Shown: positions 1 to 6,353 of the stretch, in pieces
How the letters are laid out: every line of letters begins with the position of its first letter
Position numbering within the stretch: position 1 is the first letter of the stretch
Assembly (NCBI GenBank): GCA_020442225.1
Contig: JAGRKR010000112.1
Span: 150-11,208 of the forward strand
DNA length: 11,059 nt
Origin: Hyphomicrobiaceae bacterium
GTDB lineage: Bacteria > Pseudomonadota > Alphaproteobacteria > Rhizobiales > Hyphomicrobiaceae
Direction: 5' to 3'
Notes under the pieces: generated by a model
The model's database searches: none
What the model saw: only the letters and a program-made list of their open reading frames with translations
What the model was told of the DNA's origin: nothing
Position numbers and translations under genes: made by a program

Positions 1-1091
1 TCCTTGTAGGCGATGACCAGGAAATTCCCCGAGCCACAGGCCGGATCGAAGACACGGATGCGGGCCATGCGGCTGCGCAGGTTGAGGAGCTTGCGGGCGT
101 TATCGCCGGCCTCTTCCAGCTTCTCGCGCAGATCGTCGAGAAAGAGCGGGTTCAGCACTTTGAGGATGTTGGGCACTGACGTGTAGTGCATGCCGAGGGC
201 ACCGCGCTCCTCGTCATCGGCAACCGCCTGGATCATCGACCCGAAAATGTCGGGGTTGATCTTTCTCCAGTCGAGCCGGCCGATATGGATCAGGTAGGAG
301 CGGGCGATGCGGGTGAAGACCGGCACCTCGGCGCTGCCGGAAAACAGCCCGCCGTTGACATAGGGAAAGCGATCGGCCCAGCGGGGGAGTTTCGCTGCCG
401 CCCGATCGGACCCCTTGATGTTCATGGCGCGAAAGAGCGCGCTGATCACCTCGTGGGTGTTCGAGGAATCCGCCGCGCTCATCTGCTCGATCGTGTCGGT
501 GAAGAGGTCCGGCGCTTCGAAGATGTCGGTATCCTCGGCGAAGAAGCAGAAGATCAGCCGCGCCATGAAATGGTTCATGTCGGGGCGTCGCGCTGCCGTG
601 CCCCAATCGGGATTGTCGTTGAGCAGCTGGATGTAGAGGCGATTGAGCCGGCCGGTCGCCTTGATGTCGAATGTGCTATCGCGAACCTGCTTGACGGTGG
701 TGATGCCTGCAAGCGGGAGAAACAGCCCGAAATGATCAGAGAGATCGGCGTAGGCACACGCAACAGTGTCTCCCCCGATAAGATCCTCAGCCTCGAGCGT
801 GTCACCGTCGGTCGCCAAGATGAATTTTGCCTTGGCGCGGGTTGTGGCGGGGCTCGCCTTCAGGGCGGCAAGAGTCGAAGTCACCTCGCCGAGCGGAGCA
901 ACCTTGATGTGGATGTTGTTGGTTTGCAGGACGCCGCCCAGGTCGGACTTGTTGGACACACCGCTGCGCAGCTTCTTGATCGTGGTGGCCTTGTTCCCGA
1001 AGGCCTCCAGAAAGGTATAGGGGAATTCGGCACCATCAAAGGGCTGCTGCGCGAGCTGAGATATTTGTTCTTCGATCTCGACGGGGTTCAT
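1..1091 (-). CDS. MmeI-like N6-adenine DNA methyltransferase, N-terminal part (runs off the window)
   Basis: This is a partial gene. The first 363 codons are present and the rest lies before position 1. The protein should transfer a methyl group from S-adenosylmethionine to adenine in a specific DNA site. SAM-binding motif I is clear near the visible end, DPACGSGNF at residues 349-357. It is preceded by a helical region with HYTS at the start of the methylase core (about 315). Residues 1-200 resemble the N-terminal domain of the MmeI/type IIL class. The acidic nuclease motif is not evident there: D50 is followed by H61-I-K63, where an ExK would be expected. The ATG overlaps the stop of the HigA-like gene as ATGA, so translation is probably coupled. 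The catalytic NPPY motif and the target-recognition domain lie outside the window. It could be a solitary methylase, part of a restriction system or part of a larger defence system; the missing part decides. Confidence 0.88.
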   Translation of the reverse strand, partial: MNPVEIEEQISQLAQQPFDGAEFPYTFLEAFGNKATTIKKLRSGVSNKSDLGGVLQTNNIHIKVAPLGEVTSTLAALKASPATTRAKAKFILATDGDTLEAEDLIGGDTVACAYADLSDHFGLFLPLAGITTVKQVRDSTFDIKATGRLNRLYIQLLNDNPDWGTAARRPDMNHFMARLIFCFFAEDTDIFEAPDLFTDTIEQMSAADSSNTHEVISALFRAMNIKGSDRAAAKLPRWADRFPYVNGGLFSGSAEVPVFTRIARSYLIHIGRLDWRKINPDIFGSMIQAVADDEERGALGMHYTSVPNILKVLNPLFLDDLREKLEEAGDNARKLLNLRSRMARIRVFDPACGSGNFLVIAYK

Positions 1092-1444
1092 TTGCCCTGC
1101 CCCGTTTGATCGACATGGCCGCGCTGATTGCCGGGCTTTGGCACCGCCATGAAGCGCGCGACGGCAATTTCCCCTTCCCGCGCCTTGGCCTGGGCAATGT
1201 CGTAGTCGCACTGCATGTGCATGAGCTGATCCATCGGAACAGCGAAGGCCTTCTCTATACGCAGTGCCATTTCGGCGGATAGTGACGCGCGGCCATTCAG
1301 AAAGGCCGAGAATGCGGCGCGCGTGATGCCAACGGCCTCGGCGGCCTCTGTCACGGACAGAGCCAGGTGATCGAGCACCTGCGCCCGGATGAAAGGCCCC
1401 GGGTGGCCCGGCCGCACCCGCGCGGTCTCGCCGAACTTTGCCAT
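1088..1444 (-). CDS. HigA-family HTH regulator/antitoxin-like protein
   Basis: This 118-residue protein has the HigA (addiction-module antitoxin) layout. HPG-x-FIR at about residues 14-19 leads into an XRE helix-turn-helix at about 28-70 (SVTEAAEAVGITRAAFSAFL), then an amphipathic stretch ending near 90. A tail of about 30 residues is less typical. HigA proteins bind operator DNA and neutralise HigB mRNA interferases. HigB normally lies just upstream, but no HigB-like frame exists in the 265 bases before this gene. Instead it is followed, with a 4-base ATGA overlap, by a DNA methyltransferase. The ATG is backed by a strong ribosome site (GAGGAGGGG, about 6 bases away). I infer that it acts as an autoregulatory controller of the methylase operon, comparable in logic to restriction-modification C proteins. 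An orphan antitoxin is the alternative. Confidence 0.85.
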   Translation of the reverse strand: MAKFGETARVRPGHPGPFIRAQVLDHLALSVTEAAEAVGITRAAFSAFLNGRASLSAEMALRIEKAFAVPMDQLMHMQCDYDIAQAKAREGEIAVARFMAVPKPGNQRGHVDQTGQGK

Positions 1445-1457
1445 ATTGCCCCTCCTC

Positions 1458-1472
1458 GGCGTGAATCACGCC
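1458..1472. promoter_or_regulatory. 15-bp perfect palindrome before the HigA-like gene
   Basis: GGCGTGA-A-TCACGCC has seven-base arms around one central base and directly abuts the ribosome site of the HigA-like gene (1449-1457 on the minus strand). A one-base centre makes it a better protein-binding site than an RNA hairpin. It is a candidate autorepression operator of the HigA-like protein. Confidence 0.5.
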
Positions 1473-1485
1473 ACGTGCAGAGTAT

Positions 1486-1522
1486 CGAATCCCCATTCGG
1501 TTGTATAGCGTATCGTTACGCT
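1486..1522. promoter_or_regulatory. Two inverted repeats and a possible -10 box for the HigA-like gene
   Basis: AGCGTA-TCGT-TACGCT (1507-1522) and CGAAT-CCCC-ATTCG (1486-1499) are perfect inverted repeats with four-base centres. On the minus strand TATACA (1507-1502) lies at the edge of the larger repeat and fits a -10 box; no convincing -35 matches it. The placement suits a repressor that overlaps the promoter. The two repeats do not share an obvious half-site with each other or with the 1458-1472 palindrome, so only one may be the true operator. Confidence 0.4.
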
Positions 1523-1709
1523 TGACATAACATTTGCCTTTTATTCTGTTAACGGTTTCGTTGGTAGGGTATCGCTGCAGGACTGCTCCAACCTGAGACT
1601 TCCATGGCACGCAGTTGCTTGTAACCATTTGCGCGCGGTCGGTTAGGTCAGCTCCGACCACGCAGACCGTCGCTCCCTTTGGCGCTTGTCGATAAACTGA
1701 TCATTCGTC
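1523..1709. other. Noncoding stretch between the two minus-strand operons
   Basis: Together with the regulatory repeats just before it, this makes a 265-base gap (1445-1709). It should hold the terminator of the membrane-protein operon. The only stem I see is GGTCGG...CCGACC (1637-1642 with 1654-1659, an 11-base loop) without a following T tract, which is a weak case. No HigB-like or other recognisable gene is present. Confidence 0.4.
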
Positions 1710-2456
1710 CTAAGTGGCCCGTGTATCGTCGGGGGACTTCTTCATCAGGCCTTCGCAACTGAGGACAAGTTGGCGCGCGTACTGCTCCGAAGCCTCCTCA
1801 ACGCTTCTCCGAGTGACGAAGAAGAGAAAATACAGCGCATGGATGGCGGCGATGGTCAGCACCGCGAAGATCTCCGTGCGTGTCGTCTCGCTGATCCAGA
1901 TTCCGTACGGGGACAAGAGACAGAGACAAACGGCGACCACCAGAGCATTGAGGGCGAGGCCGGGCCAACGAAGGCCGTAGAGGTTCCGCCGGAACCCGTA
2001 GGTCATGTTCTCCTCGAACAGAATCCGGAACTTCGCCTTGTCACGGGTATGTTCGCGCAGCCAGACACCGCAGCGGTCATAGAACGCGTCCGCCGCCGCC
2101 GGATCGCGCGCCTCCTCGTCGGCCGATGGCGGCGTTTCGCCGAGTTGCTTGGCAAGATAGCCCCTGTACCGGTCCTTCGTCCGCGCCTCCAGGGCCGGAT
2201 CTGCGTGCCTGAGCAAGGTCATGATCGGCCTGCCGCCCGTCGATACGAACATCTTGCGTTCAAAGCGCCTGCCCATGCGCCGCGCGACATCCGATGCCGC
2301 GACAAACAGGACCACGACCGCCGCAGTGGCGATCACCTGCGGCAGACTGATCTCCGACCACGAAATCGAGATGGCGGCGAAGGCGATTGCCGGTGCGATG
2401 CCGATGACCGCCGGCAACAGCCGGGCACGCAGGTTGTATATATCGAGAACCACCAT
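1710..2456 (-). CDS. Four-helix membrane protein, candidate effector of the E2-E1-JAB operon
   Basis: This is a 248-residue protein with hydrophobic segments at about 13-32, 39-55, 166-187 and 195-214, that is, two membrane hairpins. They flank a charged, probably cytosolic, domain of about 110 residues (56-165). That domain carries a RRNLYGLRW-type stretch (156-164) just before the third helix. The C-terminal tail is polar. I recognise no enzyme motif. It is the last gene of the minus-strand operon, only 6 bases after the E2-E1-JAB stop, with an AGAGGG ribosome site. By analogy with CBASS and related systems, where small membrane proteins disrupt the inner membrane on activation, I infer an effector role. 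A membrane anchor or receptor for the conjugation machinery is the alternative. The ATG at 2456 is the first good start. Confidence 0.8.
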   Translation of the reverse strand: MVVLDIYNLRARLLPAVIGIAPAIAFAAISISWSEISLPQVIATAAVVVLFVAASDVARRMGRRFERKMFVSTGGRPIMTLLRHADPALEARTKDRYRGYLAKQLGETPPSADEEARDPAAADAFYDRCGVWLREHTRDKAKFRILFEENMTYGFRRNLYGLRWPGLALNALVVAVCLCLLSPYGIWISETTRTEIFAVLTIAAIHALYFLFFVTRRSVEEASEQYARQLVLSCEGLMKKSPDDTRAT

Positions 2457-2462
2457 GATGTT

Positions 2463-4760
2463 CTACCCTCTGCCCGTGCCGCCGGTGGCGCCCTGCCGCG
2501 CATGCATGAGACCAAAAAGCCTTGCCGGTGTGACGATCAGCAAGGCCGACGGCGGCGGGCGTTCCGCAGCGAGTTCGGCCGCCGTCTTGCGATCAAGCGC
2601 GGACGGTCCCTCGTCGGCCAGGTGCGAGTGCCAGGTCCCGACGTCGAACAGGGTCGATCCGCTTTCGGCATGGCGGGCCTTGATCGCCGCGACGAGCCCC
2701 TCGGTGCCCAGGACGAACCGGCCGGCCGAGCGCTGGCTGTCCGACGGCGCCGGCAGGAGATCAACCACTGTGACGGTGCGCAGACGGGCGCTGCACGTGC
2801 CGATCATCAGGCCGCCCGTCTCGGCCGCAGACCAGCGGGCGACCTCCGCATAAATCTCGTCGAGCACGCGGCGGGCGATGCGCAGGGTCCAGCCGTCGGC
2901 GCCTTCGACTGCGACGACGGCAAAGGGCGGGACCGACTGCCGTGACCAGCTCGTGTCGGACGAATCCCCGGCGGTCGTCGCCACGATGATGCGACCGTCG
3001 GCGGCGGGCGCCTGAAGCTCCTGCACGAGCTGCTCGGCGAGGCCGGCCGTCATGGCGGACAGGCGCATATCCGTCATCGGCATGGTCAGCGACGAGCAGC
3101 CCTGGCCGATCTGGACCTCGGCGAGCCCGTGGCCGGGATCGAAGAGCAGCGTGCGCAGGCGCGGCGACCTGGCGGTCGCATAGAGCTCGGCGGTCAGATC
3201 GGAGAGAGTGGGATTGTGGGCCGCGCCATCGATCAGCACGAACCCGCCTTGCCCGCGCCCGAACAGCGCCGCTTCGGCGAGACGCGGTTTGACCTCCTTC
3301 GCGGGGAGCGCGGACAAGGCCTCGCGCACGGCCAGCGAGGCGGTCGTGTTGACGGCACAGCCGGCGTCCCTCGGCAACAGGGTGCGGCGCTTGTCCCGTT
3401 CCGGAAGATCGAAGACAAGGTCGTCCTCATGGACCTGCGGCGATTGCCCGATCTGTGAAAGCTCCGCAGCCAGCTCCGTCGCCTTGGACCGGGCGACCGG
3501 CGGCCGCGCCAGCGCGTGGCGGGCCATGTTGTGCGGGAGCAGGCTGCTCCTGTCGCTGACGACCGGAATCGGGACGCCGGAGCGCGCGAGATGCATCGCC
3601 ATCTTCGATCCGACGCTGCCACAGCCGAGCATCACGACGGGTGCAATTTCGGGGGCGCCGGAGACGCGCCGCAACAAGGCGGGATTGGGTGTATCGCGCT
3701 GGATCGCCGGCGCGACCGGCTCCGCGTCGCCACCGGCGAACAAGGATGTCCGGCCATTTGGAGCGCGGATTTCGATGACATACGGCAGAAGCTCGATGTC
3801 GGAGGCAGACCCGATCAGGTGGAACGGACGGCGCGCGCAAAGAATGACGGCAACAGGCACCGGCGGATCGAGCACAAACCCGCGAAAGCACCGTTCCAGG
3901 CCGTCGATGAAAACGCGAAGGGCGCGTCCGCAACCGAGTTCATCGGCGCGGGCCGTCAGGTCCTCATAGGTGGTGACGGTTTCGGGCATGTAGGAAGAAG
4001 CGACAAACGGTCCGCCGGCCGGCAGCTTGTCCGGCCAGATCACGGCGCAGACCGTGTTGCCCTCGGCATAGCCTTGCCCGGGGCGGTGCGTAAACAGCTT
4101 CTTGTCGTCGCGGCTGAGGGGCGCCTGTTCGGGAGTAACGTCGATCCACGCGAACGCCTCGGCGCCGATCGACGCGCCGTTCGCGCCGGACCGAAGAAAG
4201 CGAGCCTTCTGGACGCGATGCCCGCCGTTCCGGTCTACGATCGCACGGCAGGCCTCGGCATCGATGACGATTTCGGCCGACAGGTTACGCCGCAGGGTGG
4301 GTTCCCACCCCTGCTCCGGGTCGATCAGGGCGCCTTCGGCCGCATGCCGCAGCCACAGGACAAGCTGATGGACGAGATTGAAGATGCCCAGCTCAACCAG
4401 CCCGAACTGGATGAAAAATTCGCGCTCGTTACCGTCGACCAGGCATGGCCGCGGCAGCTCCGTCAGGGGGCCGGGCTGTAGATGGGGCAGGTTGCGGGGA
4501 AAGTCTTCCCGCAGGAAGAAGGTCGGCGGTGACCACGGATAGCGGGCGCCAAGGTGCGCGGTAACGGTCTCGGTGCGACGCACCCCGCTCTCGCTGACGC
4601 CGTCGACCCGCATGTGCAGGGGCATCTCGACATTGATGTCGAGTTCGATCATCGCGGCCGTCTCGTCGACCGAAACAATCCGGCCGCCGCGGCACTCGCG
4701 ATGAGTGCGAGCGGCGGTCAGAAAGCGTTCGGCATGATCGCCCGGACCGTCCGTCGACAT
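2463..4760 (-). CDS. E2-E1-JAB fusion: ubiquitin-like conjugation and deconjugation protein
   Basis: This 765-residue protein joins three ubiquitin-pathway activities. Residues 15-150 look like an E2 fold: YPWSPP at 74-79, then PHL at 92-94 and CL at 106-107, making C106 the likely thioester cysteine. Residues about 160-370 are an uncharacterised region. Residues 371-590 are an E1/ThiF adenylation domain with the nucleotide loop GCGSVG (379-384), D403, the N411-x2-R414 pair, K426 and a candidate cysteine in GQGCSS (C555). Residues 625-757 are a JAB/JAMM metalloprotease: E647 in ETGG, then HSH (711-713), S720 and D723. The spacing from H713 to S720 is one residue shorter than the common JAMM pattern. 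The protein would activate a C-terminal glycine, conjugate it to a target and also remove it. The gene starts 9 bases after the MBL stop. Bacterial relatives include Cap2 (E2-E1) and Cap3 (JAB) of CBASS, which are normally separate proteins. The domain calls are firm; the substrate is unknown. Confidence 0.92.
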   Translation of the reverse strand: MSTDGPGDHAERFLTAARTHRECRGGRIVSVDETAAMIELDINVEMPLHMRVDGVSESGVRRTETVTAHLGARYPWSPPTFFLREDFPRNLPHLQPGPLTELPRPCLVDGNEREFFIQFGLVELGIFNLVHQLVLWLRHAAEGALIDPEQGWEPTLRRNLSAEIVIDAEACRAIVDRNGGHRVQKARFLRSGANGASIGAEAFAWIDVTPEQAPLSRDDKKLFTHRPGQGYAEGNTVCAVIWPDKLPAGGPFVASSYMPETVTTYEDLTARADELGCGRALRVFIDGLERCFRGFVLDPPVPVAVILCARRPFHLIGSASDIELLPYVIEIRAPNGRTSLFAGGDAEPVAPAIQRDTPNPALLRRVSGAPEIAPVVMLGCGSVGSKMAMHLARSGVPIPVVSDRSSLLPHNMARHALARPPVARSKATELAAELSQIGQSPQVHEDDLVFDLPERDKRRTLLPRDAGCAVNTTASLAVREALSALPAKEVKPRLAEAALFGRGQGGFVLIDGAAHNPTLSDLTAELYATARSPRLRTLLFDPGHGLAEVQIGQGCSSLTMPMTDMRLSAMTAGLAEQLVQELQAPAADGRIIVATTAGDSSDTSWSRQSVPPFAVVAVEGADGWTLRIARRVLDEIYAEVARWSAAETGGLMIGTCSARLRTVTVVDLLPAPSDSQRSAGRFVLGTEGLVAAIKARHAESGSTLFDVGTWHSHLADEGPSALDRKTAAELAAERPPPSALLIVTPARLFGLMHARQGATGGTGRG

Positions 4761-4769
4761 CGGGTCGTC

Positions 4770-5936
4770 TCACCCATGCTGGCGCGCATGGGCGGCCGTC
4801 GCGCTGATGCCAAGCGCCGGCGCGGCAAGCGCGGCGGCCTTGGCAAGCTTGCGGACGATCCCGCTCGCCTTGACCTCGAATTCAAGGGTCAGCCCTTCGT
4901 CGTCCCGGTGCTCGTCGGTGCAGAAGAAGCGGTCGTCGTCGCCATCGACGATGTCGAGATATTCCCGCTTCGCCCGGTGGTGCGGCGGGTTGTCATCATC
5001 GTCCTTGATCGGCTTGCTGCTGGCAACGATGACGGCGCCCTTCCTGGTCTGCGACAGGGCGCTACGTGCGTCCTCGTCAACTTCGGCGTCCTCGCCGAGA
5101 TCTCTCCAGCTATCGAAGCTAAGGCTCCGCCACGAACAATGATGGGGCGTCTGGAGGACGTCGTAGGACAGCCAGTCCGGGTTGTCGTCGCCATGACGCT
5201 GCCACAGGCGATGCCAGATCGCGACCTCGGCATCGCCGCCGGTCAAGAAACGGCAGCGGTCGGCAACGCCGCCGCCGGTCAGCGAGAACCGCAGGACCAC
5301 CGACGACTCGTTGGTGGACAGCTCCTCCTCTTCCTCGTCGCTCTGCGCCGGCAGCGGGGCAAGCAGCCGGGCCTCGAAGACGCCGGCCCTGACACGGTTG
5401 GCCGCGGTCACGGTTTCGTCGAGCCTGATGACGATGTCGAGGATGTCGTCGGTCTTACCGTCGATGTCCTCGCCCATGATGAGGATCCGGTCGCCCGGCA
5501 CGGTGTCGAAGCCGATTTCGCGGAAGCGCTTCACGCGCCGCCTTGCCTCTTTGGCCCAGGCCTTGGCGTCCTCGCAGAGCGGGGTCTGGGAGTCGGCACG
5601 CCGGAACACCACGGGCGAAGACCACATCTCGCGGATGATGATCTTGTCGTCATCCTTGCTCCATTCGCCCGGCGGCCCGAGATGGAAGTGGTTCCGCAGC
5701 CCCGTGATGTGGTCCTGATGGGGGTGGGTCGACAGGAACACATCGACATAGGGCCGACCCTTGTCGTCGCGCTTGAGCCGGTCCCGGAGGTCGGTCGCCA
5801 CGTCAGGCGTGTCGTCGTCCTCGTCGTCGGCTGCGCCGCGAATGTTGATGTCGATCAGGACCGTCTGGTCGTTATCAAGAACGACCAGGGTCATGTCCCC
5901 GTTGGAAACGGGAAAAAATGCAAGGGAAGCGGTCAT
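4770..5936 (-). CDS. MBL-fold metallohydrolase (ComEC/Rec2-like) of the ubiquitin-like operon
   Basis: This 388-residue protein is a zinc-dependent hydrolase of the metallo-beta-lactamase fold. The metal motif HPHQDH lies at 71-76 after a beta strand (DVFLST). NESSVVL at 209-215 precedes GGDAE, with the bridging aspartate at 235, and TPHHCSWRS at 263-271 supplies a later histidine. This order matches the C-terminal domain of ComEC-like proteins, many of which act on nucleic acids or nucleotides; the substrate here is unknown. Acidic inserts stand out at 37-46, 200-205 and 311-315. The C-terminus (361-388) is alanine-rich, mildly hydrophobic and ends in RQHG. A terminal glycine is what an E1 would adenylate, so this protein could be the substrate of the E2-E1 next door. 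I chose ATG 5936 because GGAG lies about 6 bases upstream; a TTG at 5999 would add 21 residues. Confidence 0.87.
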   Translation of the reverse strand: MTASLAFFPVSNGDMTLVVLDNDQTVLIDINIRGAADDEDDDTPDVATDLRDRLKRDDKGRPYVDVFLSTHPHQDHITGLRNHFHLGPPGEWSKDDDKIIIREMWSSPVVFRRADSQTPLCEDAKAWAKEARRRVKRFREIGFDTVPGDRILIMGEDIDGKTDDILDIVIRLDETVTAANRVRAGVFEARLLAPLPAQSDEEEEELSTNESSVVLRFSLTGGGVADRCRFLTGGDAEVAIWHRLWQRHGDDNPDWLSYDVLQTPHHCSWRSLSFDSWRDLGEDAEVDEDARSALSQTRKGAVIVASSKPIKDDDDNPPHHRAKREYLDIVDGDDDRFFCTDEHRDDEGLTLEFEVKASGIVRKLAKAAALAAPALGISATAAHARQHG

Positions 5937-6027
5937 GGCCGGCTCCGCGTGTTCGAGTTTCGTTCTCACCAACCAGGCCGAGTCGGCGCAGCGCGTCAAC
6001 CCCCGGCCGGGTGCTGTGGCTTTGTCC

Positions 6028-6252
6028 CTACCCCTTCGGCGGATAGGGGTCGGAACCGTAGGTGTTGCGCTCCCTGATCTGGCCGTTGCGGCCGTGTACG
6101 AGGAGTTCGCTGCGGTTGCCGATCGCGCTCTGGCGGCCCGCCTCGATGGCCTCGCGCTGCGTCTGGTGGACAGACGCCGCCCTCTGGCTGCCTTCGCTCT
6201 TCACCGCCCAGCCGTCCGGATGCGGGACAACATGCTGATTCTTCTTGGACAT
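6028..6252 (-). CDS. DUF2188 small protein
   Basis: This 74-residue protein is recognisable as the DUF2188 family by QHVVPHPDGWAVK at 6-18 and HGRNGQIRERNTYG at 53-66. The function of the family is unknown to me. The pattern suggests a small beta-rich domain with one helix (about 29-42). The protein ends in PPKG. It is the first gene behind the minus-strand promoter and lies 91 bases ahead of the MBL gene, so it is probably co-transcribed with it. I chose ATG 6252 with AAGGA about 9 bases upstream. A TTG at 6291 would start almost at the predicted transcription start and add residues outside the family. DUF2188 genes occur widely without ubiquitin-like genes, so its membership in the system is uncertain. 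Confidence 0.8.
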   Translation of the reverse strand: MSKKNQHVVPHPDGWAVKSEGSQRAASVHQTQREAIEAGRQSAIGNRSELLVHGRNGQIRERNTYGSDPYPPKG

Positions 6253-6277
6253 TCGCGCTATTCCTTGATCGATTTGG

Positions 6278-6306
6278 TTGACATTCATCAACCTCGTGTT
6301 TACAAT
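6278..6306 (+). promoter_or_regulatory. Sigma70-type promoter of the XRE-ImmA gene
   Basis: TTGACA (6278-6283), a 17-base spacer and TACAAT (6301-6306) form a near-consensus promoter, predicting a start near 6313 and a leader of about 40 bases. The -10 box lies inside an inverted repeat. Confidence 0.75.
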
Positions 6307-6319
6307 ATAGGTATTGAAA
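6300..6319. promoter_or_regulatory. Shared operator candidate between divergent promoters
   Basis: TTaCAATA-TAGG-TATTGaAA is an inverted repeat with seven of eight arm positions paired. It covers the -10 boxes of both divergent promoters. One bound dimer could repress both directions. The HTH domain of the XRE-ImmA protein is the natural candidate, since such regulators usually control their own promoter. Confidence 0.6.
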
Positions 6320-6332
6320 TGCGCATCGTCAA
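6304..6332 (-). promoter_or_regulatory. Sigma70-type promoter of the DUF2188-MBL-E2-E1-JAB operon
   Basis: On the minus strand TTGACG (6332-6327), a 17-base spacer and TATATT (6309-6304) match the consensus well. They predict a start near 6297, about 45 bases before the DUF2188 ATG. This is the only clear promoter found for the four-gene operon. Confidence 0.65.
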
Positions 6333-6353
6333 CTACTGGAAGGAGAGAGGCAT

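Noticed and set aside
186..1109. 307-codon plus-strand open frame
   Set aside because: It lies opposite the methyltransferase frame, which has the motif I DPACGSGNF and an ATGA junction.
1445..1709. Possible HigB toxin gene upstream of the HigA-like gene
   Set aside because: Translating the minus strand here gives only short frames, or one frame that runs into HigA out of phase, without HigB features.
1770..2945. 391-codon plus-strand open frame
   Set aside because: It runs opposite the membrane protein and the JAB domain and is Arg-rich with no motif.
4554..6077. 507-codon plus-strand open frame over the MBL gene
   Set aside because: It is antisense to a gene with clear zinc-binding motifs; its product is low-complexity Val/Ala/Arg-rich with no family resemblance, as expected for a GC-rich shadow frame.
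1710..6252. Standard type II CBASS
   Set aside because: No CD-NTase (no GS-x-DxD nucleotidyltransferase motif) is encoded in the window; the position is held by an MBL-fold protein.
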